From contig JAQUTS010000083.1 of the NCBI GenBank assembly GCA_028694275.1, forward strand, positions 1 through 7,528: a DNA stretch of 7,528 nucleotides. Direction: 5' to 3'. The notes under the pieces were generated by a model. That model saw only the letters and a list, made by a program, of their open reading frames with translations. It was not told the DNA's origin and ran no database searches. Of this stretch, positions 5,984-7,528 are shown piece after piece. Made by a program: the position numbers and the translations under genes. The stretch comes from Candidatus Gastranaerophilales bacterium (GTDB lineage Bacteria; Cyanobacteriota; Vampirovibrionia; Gastranaerophilales; CAJFVJ01). The stretch's first letter is position 1. The number at the start of each line of letters is the position of its first letter.

Positions 5984-6640
5984 TTAGTGTAGTTTTTTGT
6001 CTAACACATATATTCTTCCGTTTTTAGTTTTTACATTATCAACAACAACAGTTGATTTGCCTACGCTTAGAAGATTTCCGTTTTGTGTAATGCAAAATTC
6101 TTCGCCACAAAGATTTTTGATGGTTGTGTATTTGCAAAGATCTTCAGGATAGCACTTTGCATCAGCAAGGTGCTTGAGTACGAATTTTTTTGCTGCTTCA
6201 GGGCATTTTAGGTTTGTATCTTTTAGTGCGCAGTTTGTTGGAACAAATGCTATGTAGTTACCGCATTCATAATATTCTTCCATTCCTGCTTTTTTGATAA
6301 TGCCTTCAAATTTGCTTAGTTTGCAAGATTTTTTAATTACTTCAAAAGATGTTCTTCCGCAGGCTTTATCAAGATTAATCACACCTACATTGCAACCTTG
6401 ACATTTTTGTTTGCAACAAGGCTTGCTCTCACAAGGACAGGCTGGTTTTTCACAACAAGGTGCCGGTGTCTCACAGCAAGGCGCAGGTTTGTCACAACAT
6501 GGTGCAGGTGTTTCGCAACAAGGTGCAGGTTTTGTGCAAGGACATGTTGCAGGTGTTTGACAAGGACATGCTGCATAGCTTGATAGTGTAATTACCAAAG
6601 CCATAGCAAATGCGCTCATCAGAATCAAAACTTTTTTCAT
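5984..6640 (-). CDS. Secreted Pro/Cys-repeat protein with a cysteine-rich FAS1 (fasciclin-like) domain
   Basis: This is a 218-residue exported protein of unknown role. Residues 1-23 form a signal peptide (MKK start, hydrophobic core 4-19, likely cleavage after SYA). Residues 24-83 are a low-complexity segment with 18 Cys, dominated by six 7-residue units from 37 to 78 of the type KPAPCCE/TPAPCCD. Residues about 85-218 look like one FAS1 domain, with an H1-like segment AFVPTNCAL (131-139), FVLKHLADAKCY (153-164), then TQNGNLLSVG (185-194) and an H2-like GRIYVLDKKL (208-217). The domain has nine further Cys, where FAS1 domains usually have few. FAS1 domains generally mediate adhesion or surface interactions. 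Disulfide cross-linking or metal binding by the Cys pairs is inference. GGAGGT at 6647-6652, 6 nt upstream, fixes the start. Lipidation at Cys25 is a weaker alternative because Tyr occupies -3. Confidence 0.85.
   Translation of the reverse strand: MKKVLILMSAFAMALVITLSSYAACPCQTPATCPCTKPAPCCETPAPCCDKPAPCCETPAPCCEKPACPCESKPCCKQKCQGCNVGVINLDKACGRTSFEVIKKSCKLSKFEGIIKKAGMEEYYECGNYIAFVPTNCALKDTNLKCPEAAKKFVLKHLADAKCYPEDLCKYTTIKNLCGEEFCITQNGNLLSVGKSTVVVDNVKTKNGRIYVLDKKLH
6407..6532 (-). repeat. Tandem 21-bp coding repeat (six heptapeptide units, Pro-Ala-Pro-Cys-Cys type)
   Basis: Six in-frame 21-bp units encode KPAPCCE, TPAPCCD, KPAPCCE, TPAPCCE, KPACPCE and SKPCCKQ (residues 37-78 of the FAS1 protein). 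The first four alternate K and T at position 1, giving a 14-residue (42-bp) higher-order period. Units differ at synonymous positions, so the protein pattern is better conserved than the DNA. The last two units are degenerate. Two more Cys-Pro-Cys stretches (25-27 and 33-35) precede the array and look like related, more diverged units. Confidence 0.9.
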
Positions 6641-6646
6641 ATCAAT

Positions 6647-6652
6647 ACCTCC
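6647..6652 (-). promoter_or_regulatory. Ribosome binding site of the FAS1 gene
   Basis: Read on the minus strand this is GGAGGT, 6 nt before the ATG at 6640. It is a near-ideal Shine-Dalgarno site, suggesting efficient translation. Confidence 0.82.
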
Positions 6653-6683
6653 AAAATCTGATAATAATTTTATTTTTGATATT

Positions 6684-6699
6684 AATATTGTGCAATATT
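6684..6699. promoter_or_regulatory. Perfect 16-nt dyad upstream of the FAS1 gene, operator-like
   Basis: AATATTG (6684-6690) and CAATATT (6693-6699) are perfect inverted repeats separated by TG. The dyad lies 44 nt upstream of the FAS1 start codon, between it and the promoter-like elements near 6720. There is no T-run after it and the loop is very short, so a protein-binding site is more plausible than an RNA hairpin. The AT-rich arms make a chance palindrome possible. Confidence 0.35.
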
Positions 6700-6716
6700 T
6701 GAATTTTATTTTAATT

Positions 6717-6727
6717 AGTCAAGTATA
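6717..6727 (-). promoter_or_regulatory. Weak promoter-like elements for the FAS1 gene
   Basis: On the minus strand a TATACT (6727-6722), a good -10-like hexamer, overlaps a TTGACT (6722-6717), a good -35-like hexamer. Neither has a convincing partner at 16-18 nt: upstream of TATACT there is no -35, and 17 nt after TTGACT lies only AATATT, inside the dyad. The 149-nt gap between cysE and this gene (6640-6789) shows no clear terminator, so the gene may instead be read from the cys operon. Confidence 0.25.
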
Positions 6728-6788
6728 CTAAATTTTAATTCAATTATTATTACTTTGTTTATGGCCAATTGAGGGGTGGTAAATTGCT

Positions 6789-7439
6789 TTATTTGGTGAT
6801 TTTTTCTTTTATAATTTCCTGAAGCTCTTTAATCTCGTAGGTCATGCGCTTTATTTCACAAGATACCGGATCGGGTATTCTGTTATGCTGAAGTTGGCCG
6901 TTAATTTGGCGTTTTCTTAAGATTACTCTACCGGGTATACCCACTACGGTAGAATTTGTCGGGACATCATCAACAACGACAGATCCTGCACCTATTTGTG
7001 AGTTTTCGCCGATTAATATATTTCCAAGTACTTTTGCCCCTGCGCCTATAACTACGTTGTTAGCTATTGTGGGGTGCCTTTTGCCCGTTTCTTTTCCTGT
7101 TCCGCCAAGTGTTGCTCCTTGGTAAATTAGTACATCATTGCCGATTATGGTAGTTTCTCCGATGACTACGCCCATACCGTGGTCTATAAAAAACCTTCTG
7201 CCTATTGTGGCTTTTGGGTGTATTTCTATACCTGTCAAAAATCTTGAAATATGAGAGATAAATCTTGGCAAGAAAGGAACATTCCAATATGCCAATTTGT
7301 GAGCTATTCTATGCGAAATAAGTGCATGAAGCCCTGGATAGCATAAAATTACTTCTGCAATATTATTTGCAGCAGGGTCTTTTTCGTATATTGTTTTAAT
7401 GTCTTCTTTTATTTGTGTAAAGGCTCTTTTGAGAAGCAT
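6789..7439 (-). CDS. cysE: Serine O-acetyltransferase CysE (short type)
   Basis: CysE acetylates L-serine with acetyl-CoA to give O-acetylserine, the precursor that CysK turns into cysteine. The 216-residue length is the short form, missing much of the N-terminal helical domain of the 273-residue E. coli enzyme. An N-terminal helical part with DPAANNIAEVILCYPGLHAL (21-40) precedes a hexapeptide-repeat beta-helix (about 68-172). The active site is visible as FIDHGMGVVIGETT (84-97) with Asp86 and His87, and as TLGGTGKETGKRHP (110-123) with His122. VVGIPGRVI (165-173) closes the helix. The tail (about 195-216) is charged and probably helical, and ends in Lys rather than Ile. The start follows the cysK stop by 4 nt, with an AAAAGGA-type RBS inside the cysK end. 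It converges with neither neighbour and probably forms an operon with cysK. Confidence 0.95.
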   Translation of the reverse strand: MLLKRAFTQIKEDIKTIYEKDPAANNIAEVILCYPGLHALISHRIAHKLAYWNVPFLPRFISHISRFLTGIEIHPKATIGRRFFIDHGMGVVIGETTIIGNDVLIYQGATLGGTGKETGKRHPTIANNVVIGAGAKVLGNILIGENSQIGAGSVVVDDVPTNSTVVGIPGRVILRKRQINGQLQHNRIPDPVSCEIKRMTYEIKELQEIIKEKITK

Positions 7440-7443
7440 TTTT

Positions 7444-7528
7444 ATTCCTTTTCAAATAGTTTTGTCGAAATGTATTTCAGTGCATCATCGGGGATGATTA
7501 CAACAATAAGTTTGCCTTTGTTTTCAGG
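7444..7528 (-). CDS. cysK: Cysteine synthase (O-acetylserine sulfhydrylase) CysK, C-terminal fragment
   Basis: Only about the last 28 residues lie in the window; the gene continues beyond the right edge. The minus-strand translation includes GKLIVVIIPDDALKYIST followed by KLFEKE and a TAA. This matches the typical CysK C-terminus, in which a KxIVVIxPD strand is followed by a [RK]YLST-LF ending. CysK is a PLP enzyme that makes L-cysteine from O-acetylserine and sulfide. The close spacing to cysE supports the call. The family assignment rests on a short segment, so a related beta-replacement enzyme such as cystathionine beta-synthase-like proteins remains possible. Confidence 0.75.

Noticed and set aside
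6407..6532. Repeats as a CRISPR array
   Set aside because: The 21-bp units are contiguous with no spacers and keep the reading frame of a secreted protein.
6398..6583. Plus-strand open frame opposite the Cys repeat
   Set aside because: It mirrors the tandem repeat on the other strand, is low-complexity Cys/Arg/Thr and has no RBS; the minus-strand frame has a signal peptide, strong RBS and FAS1 domain.
6766..6787. Possible terminator after cysE
   Set aside because: The CAATT/AATTG pairing is about 5 bp, AT-rich and lacks a T-run on the minus strand, so it is not a convincing intrinsic terminator.

Overview
The window looks like chromosomal DNA from an AT-rich, Gram-negative-type (diderm) bacterium. 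It carries a nearly complete early lipid A pathway, a heptose-nucleotide enzyme and a surA-like periplasmic chaperone, all of which imply an LPS-bearing outer membrane. My best guess at lineage is a non-photosynthetic cyanobacterial relative (Vampirovibrionia/Melainabacteria, for example gut Gastranaerophilales). This rests on the AT-rich base composition, unfused lpxC and fabZ in the order lpxD-lpxC-fabZ-lpxA, a short LpxC (267 aa), a short CysE (216 aa) and a FAS1-domain protein. It is inference only; Elusimicrobia or another low-GC diderm group cannot be excluded.

Rightward block (1-5918). The window opens inside mfd (C-terminal third). A lipoprotein-like PpiC/parvulin chaperone follows with a 1-nt stop/start overlap, then a stand-alone RfaE2-type heptose-1-phosphate nucleotidyltransferase 1 nt further on. 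After a 66-nt gap with a possible internal promoter comes the tightly packed group lpxD-lpxC-fabZ-lpxA. LpxA, LpxC and LpxD are the first three lipid A enzymes: UDP-GlcNAc O-acylation, deacetylation and N-acylation. FabZ draws on the same 3-hydroxyacyl-ACP pool. lpxB does not follow. The block ends at a strong hairpin terminator (5934-5965) that also works in the opposite orientation.

Leftward block (7528-5984). The end of a cysK-like gene and a complete cysE (cysteine synthesis) sit 4 nt apart. After a 149-nt AT-rich gap lies a secreted protein made of a Pro/Cys heptad-repeat segment and a Cys-rich FAS1 domain, with 27 cysteines in total. That gap holds a perfect 16-nt dyad and only weak promoter-like elements. 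The FAS1 gene converges on lpxA at the shared terminator.

Most of the window is well-understood housekeeping. The least ordinary item is the cysteine-repeat FAS1 protein next to the cysteine biosynthesis genes. Smaller oddities are a Met in place of the usual His in the LpxC GVGLHxG motif, a roughly 19-residue insertion in LpxD, and a CysE tail without the terminal Ile used for CysK binding. I found no RNA genes, CRISPR array, insertion sequence or phage element.
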